Assembly (NCBI RefSeq): GCF_026650985.1
Contig: NZ_CP086239.1
Coordinates: forward strand, 4,106,501-4,170,500
Reading direction: 5' to 3'
Length of the DNA stretch: 64,000 nucleotides
DNA from: Clostridium estertheticum
Lineage (GTDB): Bacteria > Bacillota > Clostridia > Clostridiales > Clostridiaceae
Shown in pieces: positions 9,282-17,116 of this stretch. Each line of letters opens with the position of its first letter. Position 1 is the first letter of the stretch. Made by a program: the position numbers and the translations under genes. The notes beneath the pieces are model-generated. The model did not search any database, was not told where the DNA came from, and saw only the letters and a program-made list of their open reading frames with translations.

Positions 9282-10031
9282 ATGAGTAAAATTCCAGTGG
9301 TTACTGGCAGAGAGTATAACATTCATTATTATGAAGTAGATATACAAAAAAGAGTTCTGATTACAAGTATAATGAATTATCTAGGAGATATGGCAATGTA
9401 TCAAAGTGAAACTTTACGAGTTGGAATAGACTACCTTAAAGAGAATAAAATGGCCTGGGTCTTATATAAGTGGGATATAACAATTAAGTCTTACCCACTT
9501 CTTAACGAGACTATAAAGGTGGAGACATTTGCACATTCTTTTAAAAAGTTTTATGCAGATAGAAAATATGATATCTTTGATGGTAAAGGAAATAAAATAG
9601 GACATGCTGATTCAATTTGGATTTTAATAAACACAGATACAAGAAGACCAATAAGAGTTACAAAAGATTTGTATGAAGTTTATGGTATAGATGATAGTCC
9701 CAATATATTAAAAAACATTGAGAATATATTATCAATAAATGAAGTGGATAATGAGAAAAGTTTTCAGGTAAGATACAGTGATATTGATACAAATATGCAC
9801 GTAAACAATGTTAAATATGCAGCTTGGGCTTTGGAAACAATACCTGAGGACATAATACTAAATAAAGAACTTAAAAACATTAAGGTGACTTACACAAAGG
9901 AAACAAAATATGGAGAAATTATAAAAGTAAGCACGCAGGTTATAAAAGAAGTTGATAAAACGATATGTAGACATAGAATCATAAACGAAGAAGGAACTGA
10001 ACTAACTCTTTTGGAAAGTATTTGGGTATAG
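9282..10031 (+). CDS. Acyl-ACP thioesterase
   Basis: This 249-residue protein is a double-hotdog acyl-ACP thioesterase of the FatA/FatB family, which hydrolyses acyl-ACP to free fatty acid. The first hotdog (about 1-135) ends with WILINTDTRRPIRV. The second (about 150-249) carries D-x-D-x-N-x-H-V-N-N (SDIDTNMHVNNVKY), which supplies the conserved catalytic Asn and His. I prefer the ATG at 9282, six bases after GGGGTG; a TTG directly before it is an alternative. It lies apart from the fatty-acid operon at 20.5-32 kb, and I saw no FabT operator in front of it. Confidence 0.88.
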   Translation: MSKIPVVTGREYNIHYYEVDIQKRVLITSIMNYLGDMAMYQSETLRVGIDYLKENKMAWVLYKWDITIKSYPLLNETIKVETFAHSFKKFYADRKYDIFDGKGNKIGHADSIWILINTDTRRPIRVTKDLYEVYGIDDSPNILKNIENILSINEVDNEKSFQVRYSDIDTNMHVNNVKYAAWALETIPEDIILNKELKNIKVTYTKETKYGEIIKVSTQVIKEVDKTICRHRIINEEGTELTLLESIWV

Positions 10032-10066
10032 TAACTAAAATTGCTTTTTTCTTATATAATGATAAC

Positions 10067-10253
10067 AAAAGGATAGATTGCGTAGGATTCATTTGAACAA
10101 ACCATAGTAATTCTTAATTTATTTTATTTGCAGATGCGTGAAGAAAATCACATGTTTGAGCAAAAGCGAGTTTGTGATTTTTAGCAGATGTAAATAATAT
10201 AAATTTTAGAGTTACATGGTGAAGTGAAAGAAATCTGAGCAATCTATCCTTTT
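10067..10253. repeat. 187-bp intergenic element with 15-bp terminal inverted repeats
   Basis: AAAAGGATAGATTGC at 10067-10081 is exactly repeated in inverted form at 10239-10253. Inside are a nested stem (AAAATCACA at about 10144 against TGTGATTTT at about 10173) and a GAGTTACATGG segment that resembles parts of two other intergenic elements in this window. It fills the gap between two convergent genes and has no ORF. It could be a structured RNA, a double terminator or a MITE-like repeat. Confidence 0.6.
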
Positions 10254-10275
10254 CATTAGTAATATATAAGAAAAT

Positions 10276-11505
10276 CTATTTGGAAGCATTTCTGCCTGCA
10301 ACAGCACCAGAACTCCACGCCCATTGAAGGTTAAAACCACCACAATCCCCATCAACGTCTAATATTTCACCTGCAAAAAATAGATTTTTTATAATATTAG
10401 ATTCTAGAGTTCGAGGGTTAATTTCTTTTGTATTAATACCTCCTGCAGTAACTTGGGCATTTGAAAAAGAATTAGTGCCAGATACTTCAAATTGCCAATG
10501 TTTAAGCAAAGCATAAATAGCTTCTTTTTCTATTAGGGCTAAATCGCGGCAAGGTTTATGCATATCTTCTATTTTGGCTTCTTTTAAAATTATTGGAATA
10601 AGTTTCTTGTGAATTATGCCAATAAATGAATCACAAAGGTCGCGACCTTCAAATAATGACCAATGTTTGTTTAAAAATTTTGGTAGATCTTCATGGCTAA
10701 TATTTGGTAACATGTCAATTTTCAAAGAAACTTTATTACTTTTAGATAAGCCACGAGCTGCAGTTCTGCTAAGTTGAAGTATTGGAGGGCCAGAAATACC
10801 GTAGTCCGTAAAGAGTATTTCTCCAAATTCCTTTTGAATACATAAACCATTTATAAATATTTCTCCATAGCCATCAAATTTTACTCCGGATAAAGCTTTT
10901 AACCTACTATAGTTTAATTTAAGCTGTACAAGGGCAGGTACTTGAGGAAGCACATCGTGACCTAATTGTCTTGCCAATGTATATCCAGAGCCGTCAGAAC
11001 CTGTTTTAGGGGCGCATTTGCCGCCAGCAGCAAGAATCAACCTGTCACATTCATATATACTATTATCTGAGCTGTAAATTTTAAAACCCTTCTTAGTTTT
11101 AGTGATTTCCTTAGCTTTGGTATTTGTATAGACAGGAATGTTTTTTTCGTCTAGAGCAAATCTTAATATATCAAGAACTGAGGAGGCCTGCATAGACATA
11201 GGGAATATTTTACCTCCATCTACGGTTACCAAAGGTATGCCCAAAGAAGCGAAAAAATCTATAGTATCCGCTGCAGAAAAAGAATTTAGAGTATCTGCAA
11301 AGAAACCAGGATTATCACTGTGGTATCTATCATTATTTATATTATCATTACTAATATTACATCTACCGTTACCAGTAGTTAATATTTTTTTACCAATTCT
11401 ATCGCTTCCTTCGATTATCGCTACATCTATACCGAAATCCTTAGCTATAAGAGCAGCTGTTAGACCGGAAGCGCCTCCGCCAACTATTATAAGAGTATGT
11501 TTCAA
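10276..11505 (-). CDS. HI0933/YhiN-type flavoprotein
   Basis: This 409-residue NAD(P)/FAD-dependent oxidoreductase belongs to the HI0933 (BaiN/YhiN-like) family. GGGASGL (8-14) and a second-strand acidic residue bind FAD. KKILTTGNGRCNISN is the family signature, LAAGGKCAPKTGSDGSGY follows in the middle, and LFFAGEILDVDGDCGGFNLQWAWSSG closes the FAD site near the C-terminus. Family members are poorly characterised flavin reductases, some active on bile-acid or quinone-like substrates. GGGAGAGA precedes the ATG. It stands alone, with a 10-bp inverted repeat in its leader at 11592-11617. Confidence 0.9.
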   Translation of the reverse strand: MKHTLIIVGGGASGLTAALIAKDFGIDVAIIEGSDRIGKKILTTGNGRCNISNDNINNDRYHSDNPGFFADTLNSFSAADTIDFFASLGIPLVTVDGGKIFPMSMQASSVLDILRFALDEKNIPVYTNTKAKEITKTKKGFKIYSSDNSIYECDRLILAAGGKCAPKTGSDGSGYTLARQLGHDVLPQVPALVQLKLNYSRLKALSGVKFDGYGEIFINGLCIQKEFGEILFTDYGISGPPILQLSRTAARGLSKSNKVSLKIDMLPNISHEDLPKFLNKHWSLFEGRDLCDSFIGIIHKKLIPIILKEAKIEDMHKPCRDLALIEKEAIYALLKHWQFEVSGTNSFSNAQVTAGGINTKEINPRTLESNIIKNLFFAGEILDVDGDCGGFNLQWAWSSGAVAGRNASK

Positions 11506-11753
11506 GAAAATCTCTCCCTTCGAGAAAAAATTATGTTCATATATAAATTGTTTGATTATAATTTTACCCTAAAATGAGTAAGATGAACATGGATTTTATA
11601 TAATTTCATATAAAATCACAAAGTAGCTAGAATTTAGTAGTGGATAGTAATATATGAAAAAAAATATAAAATTTATTTAAAGCTTAAACCGTTGAATTTA
11701 CTAGAGTTATGTACTATATTAAAAAAAAGAATGAAAAAAAGCAAGAAAATATG
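11506..11753. other. Intergenic region before the tRNA operon
   Basis: This A/T-rich region contains the minus-strand flavoprotein leader, including a perfect 10-bp inverted repeat, GATTTTATAT (11592-11601) against ATATAAAATC (11608-11617). No gene was found. Confidence 0.5.
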
Positions 11754-11782
11754 TTGACACATCAAGAAAAATTAGGTATTAT
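11754..11782 (+). promoter_or_regulatory. Consensus promoter of the tRNA operon
   Basis: TTGACA (11754-11759) and TATTAT (11777-11782) have an optimal 17-base spacer and lie about 57 bases before the first tRNA. This is the strength expected for a stable-RNA promoter. Confidence 0.88.
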
Positions 11783-11838
11783 AGTTTATGTCGGGTTGCG
11801 AGACCCAACTACATAATTAATAAAGTGACAACGACTAT

Positions 11839-11913
11839 GGCTCCTTGGTCAAGCGGTTAAGACACCACCCTTTCACGGTGGTAACAGGGGTTCAATTCCC
11901 CTAGGAGTCACCA
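11839..11913 (+). tRNA. tRNA-Glu (TTC), copy 1
   Basis: A cloverleaf with anticodon loop CTTTCAC (anticodon TTC), a GGTTCAATTCC T-arm and an encoded CCA. It is the first gene of the duplicated four-tRNA cassette. Confidence 0.95.
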
Positions 11914-11925
11914 CTAAACATATAT

Positions 11926-12001
11926 GGGAGCATAGCTCAGCTGGGAGAGCATCTGCCTTACAAGCAGAGGGTCACAGGTTCGAACCCTGTTGTTCCCACC
12001 A
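11926..12001 (+). tRNA. tRNA-Val (TAC), copy 1
   Basis: A cloverleaf with acceptor GGGAGCA/TGTTCCC, anticodon loop CTTACAA (TAC), T-arm GGTTCGAACC and an encoded CCA. It is second in the cassette. Confidence 0.95.
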
Positions 12002-12006
12002 TATAT

Positions 12007-12083
12007 GGCTCAGTAGCTCAGTTGGTTAGAGTGCTGCCCTGTCACGGCAGAGGTCGAGGGTCCGAGTCCCTTCTGAGTCGCCA
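12007..12083 (+). tRNA. tRNA-Asp (GTC), copy 1
   Basis: A cloverleaf with anticodon loop CTGTCAC (GTC), T-arm GGTCCGAGTCC and an encoded CCA. It is third in the cassette. Confidence 0.95.
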
Positions 12084-12092
12084 TTTTTATTA

Positions 12093-12167
12093 GCTAGCAT
12101 GGCTCAACGGTAGAGCAGCTGACTTGTAATCAGCAGGTTGTAGGTTCAATTCCTATTGCTAGCTCCA
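12093..12167 (+). tRNA. tRNA-Thr (TGT), copy 1
   Basis: A cloverleaf with acceptor GCTAGCA/TGCTAGC, anticodon loop CTTGTAA (TGT), T-arm GGTTCAATTCC and an encoded CCA. It closes the first cassette copy. Confidence 0.95.
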
Positions 12168-12182
12168 TTTAAAATTTAATAA

Positions 12183-12257
12183 GGCTCCTTGGTCAAGCGG
12201 TTAAGACACCACCCTTTCACGGTGGTAACAGGGGTTCAATTCCCCTAGGAGTCACCA
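12183..12257 (+). tRNA. tRNA-Glu (TTC), copy 2
   Basis: Identical by eye to the copy that starts 344 bases upstream. It opens the second cassette copy. Confidence 0.95.
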
Positions 12258-12270
12258 CCAAAACATATAT

Positions 12271-12346
12271 GGGAGCATAGCTCAGCTGGGAGAGCATCTG
12301 CCTTACAAGCAGAGGGTCACAGGTTCGAACCCTGTTGTTCCCACCA
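12271..12346 (+). tRNA. tRNA-Val (TAC), copy 2
   Basis: Identical by eye to the first tRNA-Val. The spacer before it differs from that of copy 1 by an insertion and a few bases. Confidence 0.95.
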
Positions 12347-12351
12347 TATAT

Positions 12352-12428
12352 GGCTCAGTAGCTCAGTTGGTTAGAGTGCTGCCCTGTCACGGCAGAGGTC
12401 GAGGGTCCGAGTCCCTTCTGAGTCGCCA
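12352..12428 (+). tRNA. tRNA-Asp (GTC), copy 2
   Basis: Identical by eye to the first tRNA-Asp, with anticodon GTC and an encoded CCA. Confidence 0.95.
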
Positions 12429-12435
12429 TATTTTT

Positions 12436-12510
12436 GCTAGCATGGCTCAACGGTAGAGCAGCTGACTTGTAATCAGCAGGTTGTAGGTTCAATTCCTATT
12501 GCTAGCTCCA
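12436..12510 (+). tRNA. tRNA-Thr (TGT), copy 2
   Basis: Identical by eye to the first tRNA-Thr(TGT). It is the last gene of the operon, directly followed by a terminator. Confidence 0.95.
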
Positions 12511-12511
12511 A

Positions 12512-12546
12512 AAAAGTTCTAAACTAATGTTTAGAACTTTTTTTAA
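12512..12546 (+). terminator. Terminator of the tRNA operon
   Basis: A 13-bp stem (AAAAGTTCTAAAC with GTTTAGAACTTTT) closes a 4-base loop and is followed by T residues. Confidence 0.9.
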
Positions 12547-12595
12547 TTCACTGAAAAATCATTAGATTTTATCAGCATTTCAGAAAAGTGCTTAA

Positions 12596-12651
12596 TAATA
12601 GAAAGTACATATTACTACAAATGCATTTGCAGTAATATGTACTTTCTATTA
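12596..12651. repeat. Palindromic element, copy A (terminator-like)
   Basis: A 21-bp stem (12596-12616 with 12631-12651). The right arm contains AGTAATATGTACTTT, which recurs exactly in the element at 23555-23602. Here it sits downstream of the minus-strand dnaI stop codon and may act as its terminator. Confidence 0.65.
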
Positions 12652-12668
12652 ATGATTATATTTTAATA

Positions 12669-13649
12669 TTATTTTAATTTACTCAAATTTTCCTTTATCC
12701 TTATATCATCTCCAAAGAATTTGCAAGCAGTAAAATTGCCAAATAATCTAGAAGTTATTCTTTCTGCATAAGTTTTAAGTAAACTTTCAAGAGATAAATT
12801 AGTAGATACTACCATCTTCTTTTGTTTTAATAACTTAGTATTAAGTAAGTTAAACAGTTCAGCTTTATTAAAATCTGAAAGCTGCTCGGTACCTAAATCA
12901 TCGATAATAAGTAAGTCACAATCTATTAGTAATTCTTCTAAAGCACTATTGTTATTAAATCTAATATCTTTTAAAGCCCTTATTAATTCCTCGGCCGTCC
13001 TATATACTACAAAGGAACCTTTATCAATTAATTCTTTTGTAATACAATGAGACAGAAATGTTTTTCCTGTTCCAGAACTTCCGTAAAATAATAAATTTTC
13101 ATCAGTAGTGTCGAAGTTTTTCAAAAAGCTCATAGATATAGATAAAATCTTTTCCATGTTTCTTTTGGGAGATACTGATTCAAGTTCACTTTTCCTAGAA
13201 GGATAATAATCCAATTTAAAATTATCAAAATTATGAGTTTTAAGCATGCTTTTTAATTCAGATCCAGTATAATAAACATCTACTACCTTTTGTTTAAAGC
13301 AAGAGCATTTAGTGTTTCCAATAAATCCTGTATCGCGGCATTTATTACATCTATAATGTAAATTCAGGTACTCCATGTCAAAGCCATTAGAGACTAATAG
13401 TTCAGATTTTTTTACTCTTATATCCATTATTTTTTCTTTTAAGTCATGTAAATAGCTTTCTCTATTATCAATATTCTTCAAGGCACTAATAGATAATTCA
13501 ATACATAATTTACCTATCTTTTTATCTAATCCAATAATTTCAGGATGAGTTTCTTCTATATGAATTTTTCTTTTCCTAAAGTCAGACTCTTCTTCTTGTC
13601 TTATTTGATCATATATACTTAATATCTTGGTTTGATAACCTTTAATCAT
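12669..13649 (-). CDS. dnaI: DnaI/DnaC-type helicase-loader ATPase
   Basis: This 326-residue AAA+ protein would load the replicative helicase at origins and restart sites. Residues 1-95 are a coiled-coil-rich helicase-binding region, followed by a zinc knuckle (Cys101, Cys104, Cys115, Cys117). The AAA+ core has Walker A GSSGTGKT (190-197) and Walker B LLIIDD (Asp250-Asp251), followed by the GTEQLSDF sensor region. It follows the DnaD-domain gene with an 8-base overlap, so the two are translationally coupled. This pair is the Clostridium counterpart of the Bacillus DnaB/DnaD-DnaI primosome. Confidence 0.92.
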   Translation of the reverse strand: MIKGYQTKILSIYDQIRQEEESDFRKRKIHIEETHPEIIGLDKKIGKLCIELSISALKNIDNRESYLHDLKEKIMDIRVKKSELLVSNGFDMEYLNLHYRCNKCRDTGFIGNTKCSCFKQKVVDVYYTGSELKSMLKTHNFDNFKLDYYPSRKSELESVSPKRNMEKILSISMSFLKNFDTTDENLLFYGSSGTGKTFLSHCITKELIDKGSFVVYRTAEELIRALKDIRFNNNSALEELLIDCDLLIIDDLGTEQLSDFNKAELFNLLNTKLLKQKKMVVSTNLSLESLLKTYAERITSRLFGNFTACKFFGDDIRIKENLSKLK

Positions 13650-14628
13650 TTTTATCCCATCCTAGTAATTTTTTTTCTAGTTCATCAAAGTCGTAGGCTC
13701 TCTGTTCATAATCATTAAAGCTACCTTTAGTAGGTTTACCACCAGCAGTATTGCGTTTGGTAGTAAGTGCATGTTTTTTATCTTTCTTTTCTATGTCCTC
13801 TAATGAGTTTATACCGTCTTTAAACCAACTATTTAGAATCCCATCAATATATTTAAAATCGGCTCTGTTAAGTCTATCAAAACAAATATCGCAAGCCTTA
13901 AATATAATTTCGAGAGAAAATTTATAAACATTTATCCATTTATCTAGTATTTGTTCTTGAGGCTTCATTATTTCAGGAGCTTTAATCCCTAGATAATTTA
14001 ATATTTTTCTAATATTTATCCATTTATCCTCATGTTTCTTTATATAAGATTGGGCATCTTCAATATTTTTAATATCCGCATCATGCCATGCAATGGCAAT
14101 GGTTTCAATGTACCTATAATCAACTTTACCTTTTGATACGCAGTATTGAATTAATAGAAGTATTAATTCTGGGGGAAAGTTATAATCTTTTTGCCAGCTT
14201 AGATACATTGTCATTTCTTTTGGTGATAATGGTTTGGCTAATAGTTTTTCAATATCCTGTAGCATGCCCTTTATAGAAGAGTTGGTTAATTCCTCGAGTA
14301 AATTTATATTTTGTATATTCTCATTTGGAACATCTAAAAGGTCTAAAAATTCAATATTAAAATTACCCATATTATCAATTGGAGTCATTTTAATTATGGT
14401 TTCATCATTCCAGTAGTTCCAAGCATTAACGACATCCGTTTCTAGGAGTCCAAGGGTATTTGCTATTACCGAAGATGTAGCACCTATTTCTCCAGATGCA
14501 CAATACTTTAGTCCAAGAAGATAAACTTTAACAAATTCTCCCCTAGCTCTAGGCATAAACTTATCTATAAAAATATTACTCACAGGAGTATATTTATAAT
14601 TTTCATTTTTAAACATGAAAGTGCTCAT
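13642..14628 (-). CDS. DnaD-domain primosome protein
   Basis: This 328-residue replication-initiation protein has a winged-helix N-terminal domain (about 15-115, containing GEIGATSSVIANTLGLLETDVVNAWNYW) and a C-terminal DnaD/DnaB2 domain (about 125-210, with ...MTMYLSWQKDYNFPPELILLLIQYCV and the YIETIAIAWHDADI motif). A second, degenerate DnaB2-like stretch may follow (about 225-285). Such proteins bridge DnaA or PriA to the helicase loader encoded next in the operon. AAGGAAGG lies before the ATG; a 14-bp tandem repeat occupies the leader at 14651-14685. Clostridia often annotate this gene as dnaD or dnaB. Confidence 0.88.
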   Translation of the reverse strand: MSTFMFKNENYKYTPVSNIFIDKFMPRARGEFVKVYLLGLKYCASGEIGATSSVIANTLGLLETDVVNAWNYWNDETIIKMTPIDNMGNFNIEFLDLLDVPNENIQNINLLEELTNSSIKGMLQDIEKLLAKPLSPKEMTMYLSWQKDYNFPPELILLLIQYCVSKGKVDYRYIETIAIAWHDADIKNIEDAQSYIKKHEDKWINIRKILNYLGIKAPEIMKPQEQILDKWINVYKFSLEIIFKACDICFDRLNRADFKYIDGILNSWFKDGINSLEDIEKKDKKHALTTKRNTAGGKPTKGSFNDYEQRAYDFDELEKKLLGWDKND

Positions 14629-14650
14629 AAAGTCACTACCTTCCTTTTTA

Positions 14651-14685
14651 TATTTTAGAATTAGTATTTTAGAATTAGTATTTTA
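14651..14685. repeat. 14-bp tandem repeat, 2.5 copies
   Basis: TATTTTAGAATTAG occurs at 14651-14664 and 14665-14678, followed by a partial copy. It lies in the leader of the DnaD-domain gene. Confidence 0.7.
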
Positions 14686-14889
14686 ACATCTAAAATTAAG
14701 TTTATCTATATAATGTAGATAATAAATTATATAGTGTATTTTAATCTATAAAAATTTTATTATTCAACCTATAGTATACCATATAGTTAAAAATATAAAT
14801 AAAAGAATATTTGAATAATGTTTAATTTATGGTACAAAAGGGCATATTAAGCAAGTGTCATAGGAGGTATAATATTGAATGCTTTAAGA

Positions 14890-15108
14890 TGAAAAAAAGC
14901 GTTATCTGTGTGTTACTTATAACAATGATGGTGGTATAGAAACCACATATGCACACTGTAGTGACATTCTCGTAAAAAAAGGTGATATATAAAGAAAGGC
15001 ATGAAAATAGGAGAGGTAGGAAGTACTGGACACATTATAGGACCACATTTACGTTTTGAGGTAAGAGTAAATGAAGGACCCAAAAATCAAGAAAAATATA
15101 TAAGGTGA
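14890..15108 (+). pseudogene. Remnant of an M23 (LytM-type) peptidase
   Basis: Two adjoining frames encode the end of an M23 peptidoglycan endopeptidase. Codons from about 14897 give YNNDGGIETTYAHCSDIL followed by VKKGDI and a stop. After a one-base shift, the next frame gives KKGMKIGEVGSTGHIIGPHL and RFEVRVNEGP, ending at a TGA at 15108. The YAH and GPHLRFE motifs are the family's zinc-site and substrate-site segments (the normal form is GPHLHFE). The N-terminal two thirds are missing, and the frame is broken around 14990. It is a decayed fragment, not an active enzyme. Confidence 0.75.
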
Positions 15109-15169
15109 AAATAAATATATGAATAAAATTTCATTAAAAGTAAAAAATACTTTATAAAGGAGTGATTTT

Positions 15170-15295
15170 ATGCCATATAAAGAAATGAGTACCCCGGCTA
15201 AAGAAAAGGATAATAAACCTAAAAAGCCAGAAACTATTGAGGCATCTGATATGAAGAAGGCGAAACGTAAATCAGCAATAAGAGTCGATAAATAA
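15170..15295 (+). CDS. Putative 41-residue lysine-rich protein
   Basis: The frame starts with ATG, seven bases after AAAGGAGTGA, and encodes MPYKEMSTPAKEKDNKPKKP followed by a basic tail ending in SAIRVDK. It is highly hydrophilic, with lysine, proline and glutamate dominating, and probably disordered. A terminator 70 bases downstream marks the end of the transcript. I do not recognise a family. The ribosome site and terminator argue that it is a real gene. Confidence 0.55.
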   Translation: MPYKEMSTPAKEKDNKPKKPETIEASDMKKAKRKSAIRVDK

Positions 15296-15363
15296 TTAAA
15301 TTTATTCCAGAGTGTTAAAGCGTAATAAAAGATAATTAACAGCTTTTTAAAAAATGAATGATA

Positions 15364-15396
15364 GGGAGAGCATTAAATGCTCTCTTTATTTTTTTA
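15364..15396 (+). terminator. Rho-independent terminator
   Basis: A GAGAGCAT (15366-15373) with ATGCTCTC (15377-15384) stem is followed by a long T run. It ends the 41-residue ORF transcript. Confidence 0.85.
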
Positions 15397-15544
15397 GATA
15401 AAATATATTACTTGTACGATAACAATTAAATTAAAGTATTATCTAAAATGGTAACGTAGGTTACAGTAAGTTTAGCCTATATACAGTATTATTGAGTTAT
15501 AGATTTGTAGATTTAAAAAATAATTAAATATTGGAGGAATAATA

Positions 15545-16207
15545 ATGAGCGCTTTTTTAGCACCTATTCACACATGGGTATTTAGTAAAATTTTATTAGC
15601 AGAGGACTTAGAGTTAAAATTAAAAAAAGCATATATAGATAAATACGGTGATAATGCAAAGGATGTTATTGAAAGATCACTAGCTTACGGTAGTCCAATA
15701 GACACAAGCAAAAGTATAGAGGATATAATTGATGTATCTAATATACATGGGTGGCTTTCGGATAAAATTGAAAAGGTTGAAACGAGAATAGCATTTATAA
15801 TAACAGAAATGATTAAGAAGAACGAAAAAGAAGCAGAAGTTATTGCACATGAATGTTTTATAAAGCAAGGTAAAACAGTCGGTGAGATGTCAAGAGCAAA
15901 AGAAATGCCGGGAAGCCCAGAAGAAGTATTTAATGCGCTTAATAATTATCTACTAGAAGGCATGCCTTGTGATAGAGTAACAAGGCCTATAAAATCGGAA
16001 GAGGATATATTCGAATGGGAAACTACAAGTTGCATTCATAAAATTTATTGGGAAACGGTAAATGGAGACGTAAATATATTTTATAACCTTAGACATGAAT
16101 GGACTAAAGCATTTGTTGAAAATTCAAATGATGAATATACTTATAATTTCATTAAAGCGATAGAGCATAATGGTATAATTGGAGTAAATCAAATTATAAG
16201 AAAGTAA
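15545..16207 (+). CDS. Uncharacterised 220-residue protein beside a siroheme-reductase-like gene
   Basis: I recognise no named family. The protein is soluble and mixed alpha/beta. It has a distinctive opening (FLAPIHTWVFSKI), an internal IHGWL segment, lone cysteines in HECFIKQG, MPCDR and SCIHKIYW, and a C-terminal YNLRHEWTKAFV stretch. The histidines, tryptophans and cysteines could bind a metal or cofactor, but nothing proves this. TTGGAGGAAT precedes the ATG. It lies 55 bases before the siroheme-reductase-like gene in the same direction, with a small GGAGAG/CTCTCC hairpin between them, so the two may be co-transcribed and share a pathway. Confidence 0.6.
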   Translation: MSAFLAPIHTWVFSKILLAEDLELKLKKAYIDKYGDNAKDVIERSLAYGSPIDTSKSIEDIIDVSNIHGWLSDKIEKVETRIAFIITEMIKKNEKEAEVIAHECFIKQGKTVGEMSRAKEMPGSPEEVFNALNNYLLEGMPCDRVTRPIKSEEDIFEWETTSCIHKIYWETVNGDVNIFYNLRHEWTKAFVENSNDEYTYNFIKAIEHNGIIGVNQIIRK

Positions 16208-16262
16208 ATGTGGAGAGGGATATAATAATTGTTAAGCTCTCCATGGAATAGGAGGTAATTTA

Positions 16263-16922
16263 ATGGAACCTAAACATGCTGTACTTCAAAAGGTAAGAGA
16301 TGGGAAAAGAACTTATGGTGTAACACCTCATATTCCAGGAGGGTTTATAACCCCAAAGCAGCTTTCGAAAATAGCTAGTGTTGCGCAAAAATACAAAGGT
16401 GTATTAAAGATGACCTCGGGTCAGAGAATTGCAATATTAGGGCTTGATTGCGAAGATGTTTCGAAGGTATGGGAAGAATTAGGTATGAGTCCAGCTGTTA
16501 AATCTCTAAACTCTGTAAAAAATGTTCATATGTGTCCAGCGGCTTTTTGTAAAAGAGCAAAACAGAATTCCCTTAAAATTGGAATGCTTTTAGATAAGCG
16601 TTACCATGGTATGGAGATGCCTTGTAGAACAAAAATTGGGGTAGCTGGTTGCAAAAATGCTTGCACTAGTGTTTATTCTAGGGATTTAGGTGTAATTGGC
16701 GACAAAGAGGGATATATGATAGTGGCCGGTGGTAGTGGGGGATTTACGCCTAGAGTTGCGGATATCATTGCGGAAAAATTAACTGAGGATCAAGTGTTAA
16801 TTTTGGCTGATACTTTGATCACGTATTATAAGGATAAAGGAAACATGGGAGAAAAATTAGGTGATTTTATAACAAGAATAGGACTAGAAAAATTTAAAGA
16901 GGATACACTAGCTGTTCTGTAA
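16263..16922 (+). CDS. Nitrite/sulfite-reductase-like siroheme protein, single-repeat form
   Basis: This 219-residue protein has one ferredoxin-like half domain (about 15-75, including GGFITPKQLSKIASVAQKY and MTSGQRIAILG) and one siroheme/4Fe-4S half domain (about 85-205). Five cysteines are visible: Cys91 and Cys96 (CPAAFC), Cys121, and Cys130 and Cys134 (GCKNAC), the usual two-pair layout for a siroheme-bridged cluster. Assimilatory enzymes have two such repeats and about 500 residues, so this is the small stand-alone type found in anaerobes. Its electron acceptor is unknown. AGGAGGT precedes the ATG; a terminator follows. Confidence 0.85.
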   Translation: MEPKHAVLQKVRDGKRTYGVTPHIPGGFITPKQLSKIASVAQKYKGVLKMTSGQRIAILGLDCEDVSKVWEELGMSPAVKSLNSVKNVHMCPAAFCKRAKQNSLKIGMLLDKRYHGMEMPCRTKIGVAGCKNACTSVYSRDLGVIGDKEGYMIVAGGSGGFTPRVADIIAEKLTEDQVLILADTLITYYKDKGNMGEKLGDFITRIGLEKFKEDTLAVL

Positions 16923-16961
16923 TAATTAAATTGAGTAATAATAGCTTTAAAAACCATATTA

Positions 16962-16993
16962 AAAACGCTTAATAGGCGTTTTTATTTTTTTTG
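16962..16993 (+). terminator. Rho-independent terminator
   Basis: A short AAAACGC/GCGTTTT stem is followed by a long T run after the siroheme-reductase-like gene. Confidence 0.8.
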
Positions 16994-17116
16994 AGAATAA
17001 ATATTATATTTTTTATGAATACTATATTATCATCTCATCTAAAAATTGTTTAAAAAATTACAAAGTATATATGAAATATAAATGGAGAGTCTAATATTTG
17101 AGAGGAGTGATGAATT

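Noticed and set aside
11138-11572. A 144-codon plus-strand frame across the flavoprotein gene
   Set aside because: It is antisense to a conserved enzyme and has a low-complexity translation; no independent support.
11839-12510. Periodic repeats that could suggest a CRISPR array
   Set aside because: The repeats are complete tRNA genes in two tandem cassettes; no short repeat-spacer periodicity or cas gene is present.
14889-14940. Short frame MKKSVICVLLITMMVV resembling a signal peptide
   Set aside because: It overlaps the M23 remnant in another frame, ends after 16 codons and has no ribosome site.
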